Source: Henningerozyma blattae CBS 6284 (Eukaryota > Ascomycota > Saccharomycetes > Saccharomycetales > Saccharomycetaceae). From it: a DNA stretch of 64,000 nucleotides. Made by a program: the position numbers and the translations under genes. Shown one piece after another: positions 54,223 through 64,000 of the stretch. Each line of letters starts with the position of its first letter. Position 1 is the stretch's first letter. The notes beneath the pieces were generated by a model that saw only the letters and a program-made list of their open reading frames with translations, was not told the DNA's origin and made no database searches. The stretch is from contig NC_020192.1 in the NCBI RefSeq assembly GCF_000315915.1, positions 372,001 to 436,000 on the forward strand, written 5' to 3'.

Positions 54223-56346
54223 TTACAATTTATTCTTGTATCTTTTCTTATAGGCTATCGCAGATAATAAAGAAGTAATGGGAAATATAGGAGCTAATGA
54301 GGTTGCAAATATAATATTTGAAGCATCACCTTTCTTGAGTTCTTTTATATAACTCTTTATGTCATCAATCGTTAAGTTGTAATTTTTATTTTGTTTTGAA
54401 TTAAAAACTTTAATTAATTTATATTGGATAAAGCTTTTTTGTTTTAAAGAAGCATCACAAAATCTCCATTGTGCAAATTTTGTCAAATTTCTTCTTATAA
54501 TAATGGAGTCATTATATTTATCTTTCACTTTTGATAAATTTTCTATAATTTGACTTACTTTTTGAATCAACTCAATTAAGTTTGTTGAACGCTTAATGGA
54601 TCTTGCCTGGAATTTAACTTTAGTAGAATAATATATATCTCTTTCATCTAAAAAGGATTGCAAATCATTATACATTTTCAATTCATATTCTTTTGATTTC
54701 AAATCTTTATATATTCTTAAGTGGTGAGTCTTACCTAATGATAGTCCCCAGCCATTTTTTTGAAATTTAACCCAAGGTAAACTTGATTTAACAATATATT
54801 CATCTTCTAAGTTCGAATTATCTGAAGATTTGCTATTATTTGAGAAATCTCTCAATGATTCATAATCAACTAAAGTCAAATTAAATGCATCTGTATTTTC
54901 AATAAAAGTATTAATTCTTCCATTTTCTAGTTGATTAATTTTTTCTAACTGTAAGGATTGTTCCAATTTTTGTAATTCATAATTTTCTTTAATTGTTTTC
55001 AATTCATTTAAAGTAACATCATCCAATTGATTACTTAAATATTCAGTGTCGACATTTATACCAACTAATAATGGTAAAGAAATAACCCCTACGTTTGATG
55101 TATTAATGAAATCAATTATATGACAGAAGTCTTTATTTGTATGTAATCTTAATCCTCTTCCAATCATTTGAACTAATAATGACCTTGATTTGGTTGGTCT
55201 ACATAATAATATACTATCAATATTTGGGATATCTGTACCTTCTGTGAAAATGCCACAATTGATCAGGATATTGATTTTACCTTGTTTGAAATCTTGAATG
55301 ATGGAATCTCTTAATTGCAAGGGAGTCTTACCAGTGACATAATTAGAGATGAAATCGTTATTTTGAAACAATTTATGTAATTCTAATACATGATTAATAT
55401 CTGTGGCGAAGATCAAGGTGGATTTCAAATCATGAGATTTTTGTTTAAATTTATAAGTCTTTAAAATGATTTGATTGATTTGTGGCGTATTAATAATCTT
55501 GGATAATTGTTCGACGTTAAAATCTTGGTCAGTAGATGAATTAGTCTCTATTGAATTTAATTGTAATTGATCAATATTAACAGAGGTGTATTTGACGTCA
55601 CATAACCAATTATCATCTATCATTTCTAATAATCCTTTATGATAAACGACTTTATCGAAATTTAATGAAAGACCCTTTTTATCCATTCTTTCAAAAGTGG
55701 CACTAAACCCAATGATGGGAATTAATTTCAAAGGGTTTAAATAGTTTAATATCTTTAAATAAGAATCAGCTACTGAATGATGAGCTTCATCAATAATAAT
55801 TAGATCAAAATTATCTCTTGATGGGATTGTGTCTATGGTGGGACTATATTTATCCAATCGTCTAGTTAATGATTGAATAGAGGCAATGACAATATCAGCT
55901 TCTTGTGGATTACAAATGTATTTACCTAATTCTAATTGAATGCTTTTTTCGGGTAATGTTTTTTTCAAATGTCTTAAAGCTTGTAAAGCCAATTCTCTTC
56001 TATGAACTAGAATTAATGCCTTAAAAAATTGTGAGTTTGAAGAATTATTATTTATTTGATGAATCAAATTGGAAAATATAACAGTCTTTCCACCACCTGT
56101 AGCTAAGGAAACAGCTATTCGATTGGTACCGTTAGAAATAGAGTCTAAACATGAATCTATTGCATGTTGTTGATAATCTCTTAATGTGATATTAGAAGTT
56201 GGTTTTGATTCTACAATATCTAACTCTGTAGATTTTTCTAAAGTATTAGAGTATGTTCTAACAAATTGAGCTTGTTTATTAAATGTATTATAAAACGTGT
56301 TCCAACGAATCAACCCATCGAATCTAACAAAACGAAGCTGAAGCAT
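54223..56346 (-). CDS. IRC3: Mitochondrial SF2 helicase Irc3
   Basis: A 707-residue superfamily 2 DNA helicase, Irc3, which in yeast maintains mitochondrial DNA by acting on branched structures. The first ATG is at 56346; residues 1-35 (MLQLRFVRFDGLIRWNTFYN...) look like a mitochondrial presequence, basic and without acidic residues apart from one Asp. Helicase motifs in order: Q-motif-like LRDYQQHAI (55-63), Walker A ATGGGKT (82-88), motif Ia VHRREL, DEAH (186-189), SAT (215-217), motif IV-V region LIFATDINH and GTDIPNID, and motif VI QMIGRGLRLH. The C-terminal third is Irc3-specific. S. cerevisiae Irc3 (YDR332W) is 689 residues. Confidence 0.95.
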   Translation of the reverse strand: MLQLRFVRFDGLIRWNTFYNTFNKQAQFVRTYSNTLEKSTELDIVESKPTSNITLRDYQQHAIDSCLDSISNGTNRIAVSLATGGGKTVIFSNLIHQINNNSSNSQFFKALILVHRRELALQALRHLKKTLPEKSIQLELGKYICNPQEADIVIASIQSLTRRLDKYSPTIDTIPSRDNFDLIIIDEAHHSVADSYLKILNYLNPLKLIPIIGFSATFERMDKKGLSLNFDKVVYHKGLLEMIDDNWLCDVKYTSVNIDQLQLNSIETNSSTDQDFNVEQLSKIINTPQINQIILKTYKFKQKSHDLKSTLIFATDINHVLELHKLFQNNDFISNYVTGKTPLQLRDSIIQDFKQGKINILINCGIFTEGTDIPNIDSILLCRPTKSRSLLVQMIGRGLRLHTNKDFCHIIDFINTSNVGVISLPLLVGINVDTEYLSNQLDDVTLNELKTIKENYELQKLEQSLQLEKINQLENGRINTFIENTDAFNLTLVDYESLRDFSNNSKSSDNSNLEDEYIVKSSLPWVKFQKNGWGLSLGKTHHLRIYKDLKSKEYELKMYNDLQSFLDERDIYYSTKVKFQARSIKRSTNLIELIQKVSQIIENLSKVKDKYNDSIIIRRNLTKFAQWRFCDASLKQKSFIQYKLIKVFNSKQNKNYNLTIDDIKSYIKELKKGDASNIIFATSLAPIFPITSLLSAIAYKKRYKNKL

Positions 56347-57919
56347 AATATAAGCCCACTTTGTTTTTATCAATGAAAACTGGGTTGCTATTATATCTTA
56401 TTCTTGTTACTATATGATACAAATTTCTTTTCACATATGATGATAATAGATCTTATTGATAATATCATATTTCCAAGATATTTAACCGAAACAAACCCGA
56501 TGAGGTTGTCCAAACACGGAAACAATTACGGAATATGAACTTCGTCTAAATTCGTAAAAAAACCTGTGTTTCATGTTTCAGATTCCAAGGAATCTGAAAC
56601 ATGATTTAAAACATGAAATTCAGAAAGCGAAAACGCAAACAAAAAGTAGAAAAAAAAGTGAACCCTAAAACGTAAAACGCGAAAAAGACGGCACGAAAAA
56701 ATATCATACCGGGTAACCATGACTCCCCCGCATTTTTTTCCAATTTCTCAGGGGTTCGAACCCGAAGTTTTACTTTTTTTTCTTTTTTTTCTCGCTAAAT
56801 AATCAATTTAGTCTATTTCCTCAATAAATTATTATTTCTAAATTTATCTATACATATTTCATAGGATTTACCTTTGTTTTATATTTGTACTTACTCAGTA
56901 TTTTTTCGTACTAATCTTGATGATTTTGTCTTGGCAATTTAAAAGGTACAAGTAGTGAACTCTCTAAACGAACAACTACTGCCAATTAATATTTATATAT
57001 AGATAGATATATATATAATTTATAGATTTGATTGTTGTTGTTTTTTCAAAAACCCAGATCTATATCATCATACCTTCCATTGTTTTGTTTTGTCGTTCAC
57101 CAGTAATTTAAGTTTACAATTTTCAGTTATATCCTACCGCACTTTATTTGTTATGCCAATATTGAAAGTTATACGGAAATATTCGATATAAGATATACAC
57201 TCTCTACAAATAATCGTTACAAACTTTATACACTGCTACTACAATCGTATAAGAATTTTTAGGGGTTATAAGACACATTTTTCGTTACATCTCATTATTT
57301 CTCATCATATACTGACTGATTGAACCCATCTATTATTTCAACTACTAATTCATTTTTCGTATTATTATTTTTTATTATTAGTTTTTTTTTTCCTAATTCT
57401 CATATATATATATATTTTTTTTTCATTTTTCATTTTCCATTTTCCATTTTCCATTTAATTTTCCCATCTCGCGCGCGCTAGCTTATCCGAGCATTTTCAT
57501 TTCTTTACTCATTTCTCTATATCATATTTTCCTCCTCTTTAAAAAAGAACTGTTGAATTTTCCTGTATATGAGACTTTATAGATAAAACCCTTTACTCTA
57601 TTACTAATAAGCATCATTTATACTTCCATCATTACTAGTAATCCCCATTACGATCCCTCTAGAATCTATCCTCCCGCTCTTTTCGTTTTATACTAACGAC
57701 ATTCTATACTGTACTGCCTACCATTAATAAAAAGAAAAAAAGTAATAATAGTAATTATAATAAGAATAATATCAATCATAATAATAATACTATAAAGAAA
57801 AATAAAAATAAAAATAAAAATTTTGCATTTCCATTCATTTTTTTAAAAAGAAATCCTTCATTTCAAAAGGAAAAACCAGAAGCTTAAGATAAGAGAAACT
57901 TGCAGATAGATCATTACCG
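56347..57919. promoter_or_regulatory. Divergent IRC3-KSP1 promoter region
   Basis: 1.57 kb between divergent starts. From the IRC3 side: two tandem TGTTTCA (56567-56573, 56574-56580) and one TGAAACA (56595-56601), all Ste12-type elements, partly within a 16-bp-arm palindrome (56571-56604); AACCCTAA at 56661-56668; a Reb1 site CGGGTAA at 56710-56716; and a 12-bp palindrome GGGTTCGAACCC at 56752-56763 that contains a Pol III B-box consensus. The KSP1 side is a long T-rich then A-rich leader with ccatttt repeats (about 57424-57457) and a GCGCGCGC patch at 57471. Confidence 0.6.
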
Positions 57920-59576
57920 ATGTCTCTAGATTATGAACTGTACAAAGAAGGTGGGATTTTGAATAATAGGTATCAAAAACTAGATGATATCAGTGAAGGG
58001 TCTTACGGGTATGTCTCGTTAGCCAAGGATATTAAAGAAAAAAAATTGGTTGCTGTCAAATATATCTTCAAATTGGAAGATGATGATGATGATGGCTCAG
58101 ATTACGATTCACAAGAATATGACTGCCGTTCCAATGAGAGAGACAAGAAAGAGGATTGTAGATCGACAGACTCCAGTTTAGAGAAAAGAGATCAAATGGT
58201 TAAAAGGAAAGATGTTATCATGAATATTTCTCCAAATGTCAAATCCAAATTATCAAATAATATCGGATTAGAAGCCATGTATGAAGTAGATATTCAAACT
58301 AAGATAGGTAAACATAACAACATTGTTCAACTGTTAGATTTCTTTGATTCTTATATCATTATGGAATATTGTACAGGTGGTGATTTATATGAAGCTATCA
58401 AAGATGACATTTTATCGCACAAGACTAAAGATATTACTAATATCATTTCTCAAATCATTGATGCTATCGAATTCGTTCATTCAAAAAATATTTTCCATAG
58501 AGATATTAAGCCTGAAAATATCTTAATTACTGGGATCAATTGGCAGATCAAATTGACAGATTGGGGGTTGGCTACGACAAATATTACTTCTATGGATAGA
58601 TCAGTCGGAAGTGAAAGATATATGTCACCAGAGTTATTTGAAACAAATTTGGATTTACAAGAAAGAAAAGAACCTTATGAGTGTGCTAAAGTAGACCTTT
58701 GGGCAATGGGGATTGTATTTTTAAATATAGTATTCGCTAAAAATCCTTTCAAAGTAGCAAATCAGACTGACAGATCCTTTTGTTATTTTGCAGCCAATAG
58801 AGAGGCTTTATTTGATGTATTTTCTACAATGAGTTATGATTTCTTCCAAGTTTTACGTTATAGTTTGACTATCGATCCATCAAATAGAAATTTAAGCAAA
58901 ATGAAATTAGAGTTACAAAACTTATCTGCTTATACTTTAGATGATGAGTTTTACAATGAAGAACCAAATTCAAGATCAATCTCTCCAACATCATCAACAA
59001 TGGTTACTACCGATGATAATGATACCGATGATTATTTGAATGTCATGCAAAAGATGGAGCCAATGCCTAGTTCTTCAGCTCCACAACCATCTTCAATATT
59101 ACAAAGGAATAAATTGCTAAATAATCAAACTTCGAAGTTAAACTCCAAATTAAATAATCCAATCTCTTTACCAACGCCTACTTCATCTAATACTCATTCA
59201 AATGAACAAGGTAATACAACTACTGATAATACAACCACTAATGCAAATCAAACTACTTCAAATAACCATCATATCAATGAAAGAGCTAAATCTTTACCAA
59301 AATATAAAGTTCCAAAGCATAATCATGTTCCAACTCCAAATTCCACTACTCATTATACAGCAACAAACTATCATACTAATCTAAATTCTTACAATAAATA
59401 TCCAAACAAATATTATAATAAACATAATAAAAATCGTCATAAAAACTTTAAACATTCACATAATAACCAAGAAAATAATTATAAAAATTATGGAAATTCG
59501 ACTACTAAAGGTATTTCAATAAATTATAATAATTATTATAATCATAATCATAATAACTATAATAATAATAATAATC

Positions 59577-59632
<56 letters not shown>

Positions 59633-61417
59633 TATTATAATAACAATAATAATTATTATGATAATGGTAAACCAAAAATTATTAAAAATTCAAGAAAACC
59701 ATTAGGTATTCCAACACCAAATACTCATATCAATAATTATTTCCATGAATATAATAATAATAAATCGAAAAATGAGGATTTCAATTTTAATACAAGAGAT
59801 TTTTTCACTCCTCCAAGTGTTTATAATAAATATATGGAAGGTATATTTAAGACAAAACAACCACACCAAACTAATAAGCACTTACAACCAAATGATTATT
59901 ATCAAAATACACATAGTAAGAGTTGGAATAACAAGCAATCTGCTTTTTCATCTTTACATAATAGAAGGCCAAGTGTTCCCTTGAGTAATAATGCTTTCAA
60001 CAATAATTCGAATAATATTAACGCAAGTACTAGTTATAATTCCAATAGTAGTAAGCATTTATCTCCAAATTATTTAAATAATCCTTCCTCAGTACCTCAA
60101 CGTAATTCAAAAAAATATGTCCCTCCAAATTTAAGAGCACATAGTCCTTTATCAACAAATAATTATCCAAGTATGTCAGAAGTTTTAGCTACTGGTACTT
60201 ATAATTCTCATCAACATAATAATAACCGTGATAGCTCATATCATAATAATAATAATAATAATACGAATAATACGAGTAATACGAATAATACGAATAATAC
60301 GAATAATAATAATAATAATTCCTATAATGATAACTTGAATTCTATTTCTCCAAACGATCATGACATTTTAACTCGTAATTCCCAAAATTCAAATTCAAAT
60401 TCTCGTAAATCAACTAATTCAAATAAATCGTCAAATAGTGATAATATTAGTGGTAATTCAATTAATGTAATGGATCAACCTGAAATGGATGAAGAATTAT
60501 TTACACTGGAAGAGAACGATTTTGATTATATTCATGGCATGAACAATTTATCATTAAATCAATCTACTCATCATCCCATTTCTCCAGTCACAGCATCTGC
60601 TTCAATAGTGTCTAATACCAATACAAATGATAATAGTAATAATAATAATACAGCTACCGCAAATTCTAAAAAAGGTCCCCTACCAACTTTACATATTGCT
60701 GAGTTGTCTAATGAAGGACAATTGCCAGATCTTTTAAAATCACCAGCTACTTCACATGCGCCATTAGCAAGTACATCATTATTTAACGAAGCATTTGTTG
60801 AAGAACCTAGTAATTCTAATTCGGCACAATTAAATATTTTACAAAATAATAACGCAACTAATAATCCATCAGCCTTTGATCGTAGAAGAAATTCTGATTA
60901 TAAATTTAGACCTGGTGTATATGTTCCACCGCATCATAGAAGGCCTTCTACTGGAGATACTACTCTATCAATTACTAATGACACTTTAAATTACGGGAAT
61001 TACCCAAATTATAACAGTTATTATAGCCCAAGTTATAATAGTAGCAATGGTAATCCTTCTTCATTTAAATCAAGACGATCAAGTTTTAATATACCACCAA
61101 GATCAAGTTTCAATAATGGGAATAGCAGTTTCCACAAGATTTCTAATAACTCGAGTAGTAATTATCAAAATGACTCAGAAAATACAAACTATTCTAATAA
61201 TAATGTTCAATCTTTTGTAAATAAAAACTCTCCCAAGTTTAACAATTACTCAAGTTCTACTACTGCTATTGACGCAGATAACGTATTCGCTGAAACAAAC
61301 CATGATGCTATTTTATTTGAAGATGATGAAGACCATCGTGAAACTCGAATGAACAATCATTCTCATGGGGCATTCAACCAAAATTCGTCCTATAATAATT
61401 CATCAAACAGATATTAA
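57920..61417 (+). CDS. KSP1: PKA/TORC1-linked protein kinase Ksp1
   Basis: A 1165-residue Ser/Thr kinase, Ksp1, which in yeast acts downstream of PKA/TORC1 to restrain autophagy and influence filamentous growth. The N-terminus MSLDYELYKEGGILNNRYQK and kinase domain (about 18-335) match S. cerevisiae Ksp1 closely: EGSYGYVSLA loop, catalytic Lys in VAVKYIF (K47), an acidic insert (about 53-105), HRDIKPEN (H193-R194-D195), DWG in place of DFG (also in the family as I know it) and GSERYMSPE. The tail is extremely Asn-rich; conserved islands RKPLGIPTPNTH, FFTPPSVYNKYMEG and YVPPHHRR also fit Ksp1 (1029). A long AAT/AAC tract lies at 59566-59640. Confidence 0.95.
59563..59657 (+). repeat. Asn-codon (AAT/AAC) microsatellite inside KSP1
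   Basis: About 30 mostly AAT codons giving a near-pure poly-Asn tract. It is length-variable by nature and lies outside the kinase domain. Confidence 0.9.
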
Positions 61418-61991
61418 TAACAATTTTACGAACAATATTGATCATCCACAACAAATAAAAAAATGATTTTTTCCATTATTCTGATACTCTGATGAGATTT
61501 CTAATGATTAAAAAAAATAGTAATAATGAGATCTACTTAGTCCACTGTTCAATCTTATGAACAATATAAAATAATTGGATGATATTGCATAACCAGAAAG
61601 AACAAAAAATTCTGCATATCTTTCTGTGTTTTTTTTCATTTTCACGCTCATATACCGTAACACTACATATCATAATATAATTTGTGTGGAACGATTTCAC
61701 CATATCATATCTTATATCATTTCATATCATGTCATGTCATGTCATATCATATCATACTGTATACTATATATGGTTTGTTTTATTTTTACACATATATAAA
61801 TATATATATATATTGTTTTTTTTCTTCATTTTCTATATGATTTTTAATCAAGTAATACATTGATATAATTGTAAGTATTCCAAAAAGAATGGTTTATCTA
61901 TGTAATTTACAGGTTTATTCAATAGCTGTAATTAATGCTGGTTAAGTTACATACATCTATAGCTATAGGGATGCGGTTATGTGTATTAAAC
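61418..61991. other. Convergent 3' region KSP1-GPI8
   Basis: 574 bp between converging genes, with a run of tcata/tcatg pentamers at about 61701-61755 and a TA-rich tract at about 61790-61812. No gene is seen. Confidence 0.45.
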
Positions 61992-63212
61992 TTATAGGAT
62001 AGTTTCAGTGGTATCAATAGGGGAAAATAATCTTAATTTTGAATTCGATTCAGCTTGACTGGAAGTTAATGTGCTTAAGATTATTATTGCTAAAACTGTT
62101 GCTATAGCTAAACCACTTCGAATCATTGAATTTGATTCTGTCTTTAATTGATGCACTTGGTTATTGTTCGCTTTTTTATAATGGACCTCCTTTGCTAATC
62201 TCTTTGAGGAAATACTATCTCTGTCAGTTTCTGAAAAGTCTTCTGACACAAAATTAGACTGTGCTAAATTATAAATTTTTTCTGCAAATTTTTTGCTAGC
62301 AGTGTTTTCATCTGAATTATTTTCATCAGAAATAATATTAGGTACACTGGCAAAGAAATCAGTAATTAAGACATCTTTAGGATCTCTAGCAAATAAATCG
62401 GTTCTAACACCAGTATGTGAATGAACTTTTTCAAAAGTGTACGAATCGAATAAATCTTTCAAAGTTAAAGTTGAGTTCTTTTCTACTTGTTCTAAAAATT
62501 CCAAACTTGCAAACGTGAATCTATCAATGACGGCAACACCAATTTCAACATCTGAATGATGAGAATACGAACTTTCATCCAACTCACTTGAACCAACAGC
62601 TAAAATGTTTGGTGAATAAAACTTGGAATACATTGTATTGGCTTGGCAAGTATCAATCATAAAAAAGATTTCATTATATCTTTTTTTTTCATACATTTGA
62701 GCAAAGGCATCAGCAATATCTTCACTAGCAATTTCTTCAGCATCTTGGAATTTTAAGAAATCATCACCACCATGACCGGTTAAATAAATAAAAATATTGG
62801 AATTTTCATCAGTTAAGAGTCTCTTAGAAGGTGGTTGTTCTTCGGTCCACCTATCAGTCAATAGTCTGATAAAATTTTCCACAGTAACCTCGTATCCTCT
62901 ATAATCAACTTCGACAGATTCACCGTATAGATCAAGGAAACGATCTTTATTGTTAAAGACACTACCTGGAAATAAATTTCTCGAATTACACGCCACATCA
63001 TCACTTAACATTAGGATAATTTGAGAATCTGGTACTCCTAATCTTTTAAATGTTCTGTACATACTTAAAGCATTTGCCATATGTCTATAATTAAACCAAA
63101 ATCTGGAGGTCGATACTATGACAGCCCAGTTATTTGTGTGTTTAGAAGCTGAAGTAGCTAAAGTAATAGAAAATAAGGATATTATAATCCCTAAACATTT
63201 TGATAGTTTCAT
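61992..63212 (-). CDS. GPI8: GPI transamidase catalytic subunit
   Basis: A 406-residue C13-family (legumain-like) cysteine protease, Gpi8. It is the catalytic subunit of the ER GPI transamidase that replaces the C-terminal signal of proteins with a GPI anchor. The ATG at 63212 is the first in frame. Signal peptide about 1-22, luminal protease domain with the catalytic dyad His147 (FIYLTGHGGDDFLKF) and Cys189 (FFMIDTCQANTMYS), and one transmembrane helix near the C-terminus (about 372-392, GLAIATVLAIIILSTL). All key residues are intact. Length equals S. cerevisiae Gpi8 (411, YDR331W). YPS7 in this window is a likely substrate class. Confidence 0.96.
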   Translation of the reverse strand: MKLSKCLGIIISLFSITLATSASKHTNNWAVIVSTSRFWFNYRHMANALSMYRTFKRLGVPDSQIILMLSDDVACNSRNLFPGSVFNNKDRFLDLYGESVEVDYRGYEVTVENFIRLLTDRWTEEQPPSKRLLTDENSNIFIYLTGHGGDDFLKFQDAEEIASEDIADAFAQMYEKKRYNEIFFMIDTCQANTMYSKFYSPNILAVGSSELDESSYSHHSDVEIGVAVIDRFTFASLEFLEQVEKNSTLTLKDLFDSYTFEKVHSHTGVRTDLFARDPKDVLITDFFASVPNIISDENNSDENTASKKFAEKIYNLAQSNFVSEDFSETDRDSISSKRLAKEVHYKKANNNQVHQLKTESNSMIRSGLAIATVLAIIILSTLTSSQAESNSKLRLFSPIDTTETIL

Positions 63213-64000
63213 AGTTATATTAAAAGGATATAACAATTTTTGTATCACCCTATTTGAATTTATTAGGAGAATTTTAGTATGATATTTGAGTCTGTTTTAA
63301 ATATTTAGTCAAAAGTCTTATTAATGTATTTCATATTATTATATTATGTCTAATATTTTGAAATTTTAAGATTTCGCATTAGGCTAAAACCTATCCATAA
63401 AATTTAGCAACCCTTAATATCATTTGTAACCCTAATAATAAAAAGATTATTATTTAGCAAATGCTGTGCCTTAAGAATAATTAAATTCTACCTCTAAAGT
63501 TGTTCCAAATGTCCTTCGTCTAGTTTTGTTTAATATAAAAGTATATTTTTAGAAATTCCATATTAATATTTAATGCTATTCTAAATACAATATATAATAA
63601 TTCCAAATAGAAAATAATAAATACTGTAGATAGGATTCATCTTGTTTCTAAAACAGGCTAAGATATATATATAAACATTTAATTACTTGTGAACAGAATA
63701 ATTCTTTGTACAAAAATTTTTGTAATTCAATTCATTAAATTGTTAGCTTAACTAGGATAAATGATCAATCTTCTCTCAAGGTTATTCTACATTAATTACT
63801 TACCTCAGAATAATATACTTAAGTTGCTAGTTTGGAAAGTAATATAACTAAATAATTAACTTGAGTAGCCAAAGGAATAAAACTGTAATTAATACTTCCA
63901 TATGATTAGTAAAATTTACTCCTATTTCTTAACCGTCTTTCAGCACTACAAGATTCTAGGTAACCATTTTTAAATCAGCCTAAACAGGCATACTCATAAG
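63213..64000. promoter_or_regulatory. GPI8 promoter and right edge
   Basis: 788 bp to the window end. AACCCTAA at 63428-63435 and AACCCTTAA at about 63409-63417 lie about 200-220 bp upstream of GPI8. The rest is AT-rich with no coding frame. The next gene lies beyond the window. Confidence 0.45.

Noticed and set aside
61701..61755. tcata/tcatg repeats as a CRISPR-like or regulatory array
   Set aside because: Units are five bases without spacers; simple sequence in a convergent 3' region.

Overview
This is a eukaryotic window from an AT-rich budding-yeast genome (Saccharomycetaceae). Evidence: intron-poor genes whose products align along their length with Saccharomyces cerevisiae proteins, long Asn/Gln/Ser runs, nuclear tRNA genes (one with a 19-nt intron just 3' of the anticodon), solo LTRs next to tRNA genes, and RRPE/PAC promoter elements. 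Two 20-N blocks (23674-23693, 34866-34885) show a scaffolded draft assembly.

Layout, left to right: TRR1 (-, cut by the left edge), YPQ2 (-), SBE22/SBE2 (-), KIC1 (-), BIG1 (+), YPS7 (+), SFB3 (+), PAL1 family (+), MRP1 (-), SVF1 (+), cytosolic arginyl-tRNA synthetase (+), tRNA-Ile(AAT) (+), TCP1 (-), an LTR cluster, tRNA-Ser(GCT) with intron (+), FCF1 (+), YNG2 (+), a YDR338C-type MATE transporter (+), RPF1 (-), NAM8 (-), STE12 (-), IRC3 (-), KSP1 (+), GPI8 (-). I count 22 protein-coding genes plus one possible broken small gene.

The order is a zipper of two S. cerevisiae regions, chromosome IV YDR331-YDR353 and chromosome VIII YHR082-YHR103. Every gene of the zipper has the expected strand (W genes are -, C genes are +). 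Many genes of the inferred ancestral order are absent (for example TRA1, GEP4, ATP22, GAR1, MSN5, SWR1, SAM35). That fits one sister track of a post-whole-genome-duplication yeast that split early from the S. cerevisiae lineage (the Kazachstania/Naumovozyma/Tetrapisispora/Vanderwaltozyma grade). I cannot name the species. The one out-of-place gene is TCP1 (YDR212W in S. cerevisiae). It sits between two tRNA genes and between two inverted copies of a short LTR.

The least ordinary stretch is 28.7-36.0 kb. It holds an inverted pair of about 219-bp LTRs, an array of short perfect hairpins just downstream of tRNA-Ile, and tandem Ty3/sigma-like LTRs (TGTTGTA...TACAACA) separated by the same GAATT target repeat, ending 16 bp before tRNA-Ser. 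Other regulatory signals: RRPE/PAC pairs before the two ribosome-biogenesis genes, AACCCTAA (Tbf1-type) motifs before TRR1, MRP1, IRC3 and GPI8, and a 34-bp palindrome carrying Ste12-type elements between IRC3 and KSP1.

The genes do not form a pathway. They are housekeeping, cell-wall/polarity (SBE22, KIC1, BIG1, YPS7), trafficking (SFB3, PAL1, GPI8), mitochondrial (MRP1, IRC3), ribosome-biogenesis (FCF1, RPF1), RNA (NAM8), chromatin (YNG2) and signalling (STE12, KSP1) genes whose neighbourhood reflects ancestry.
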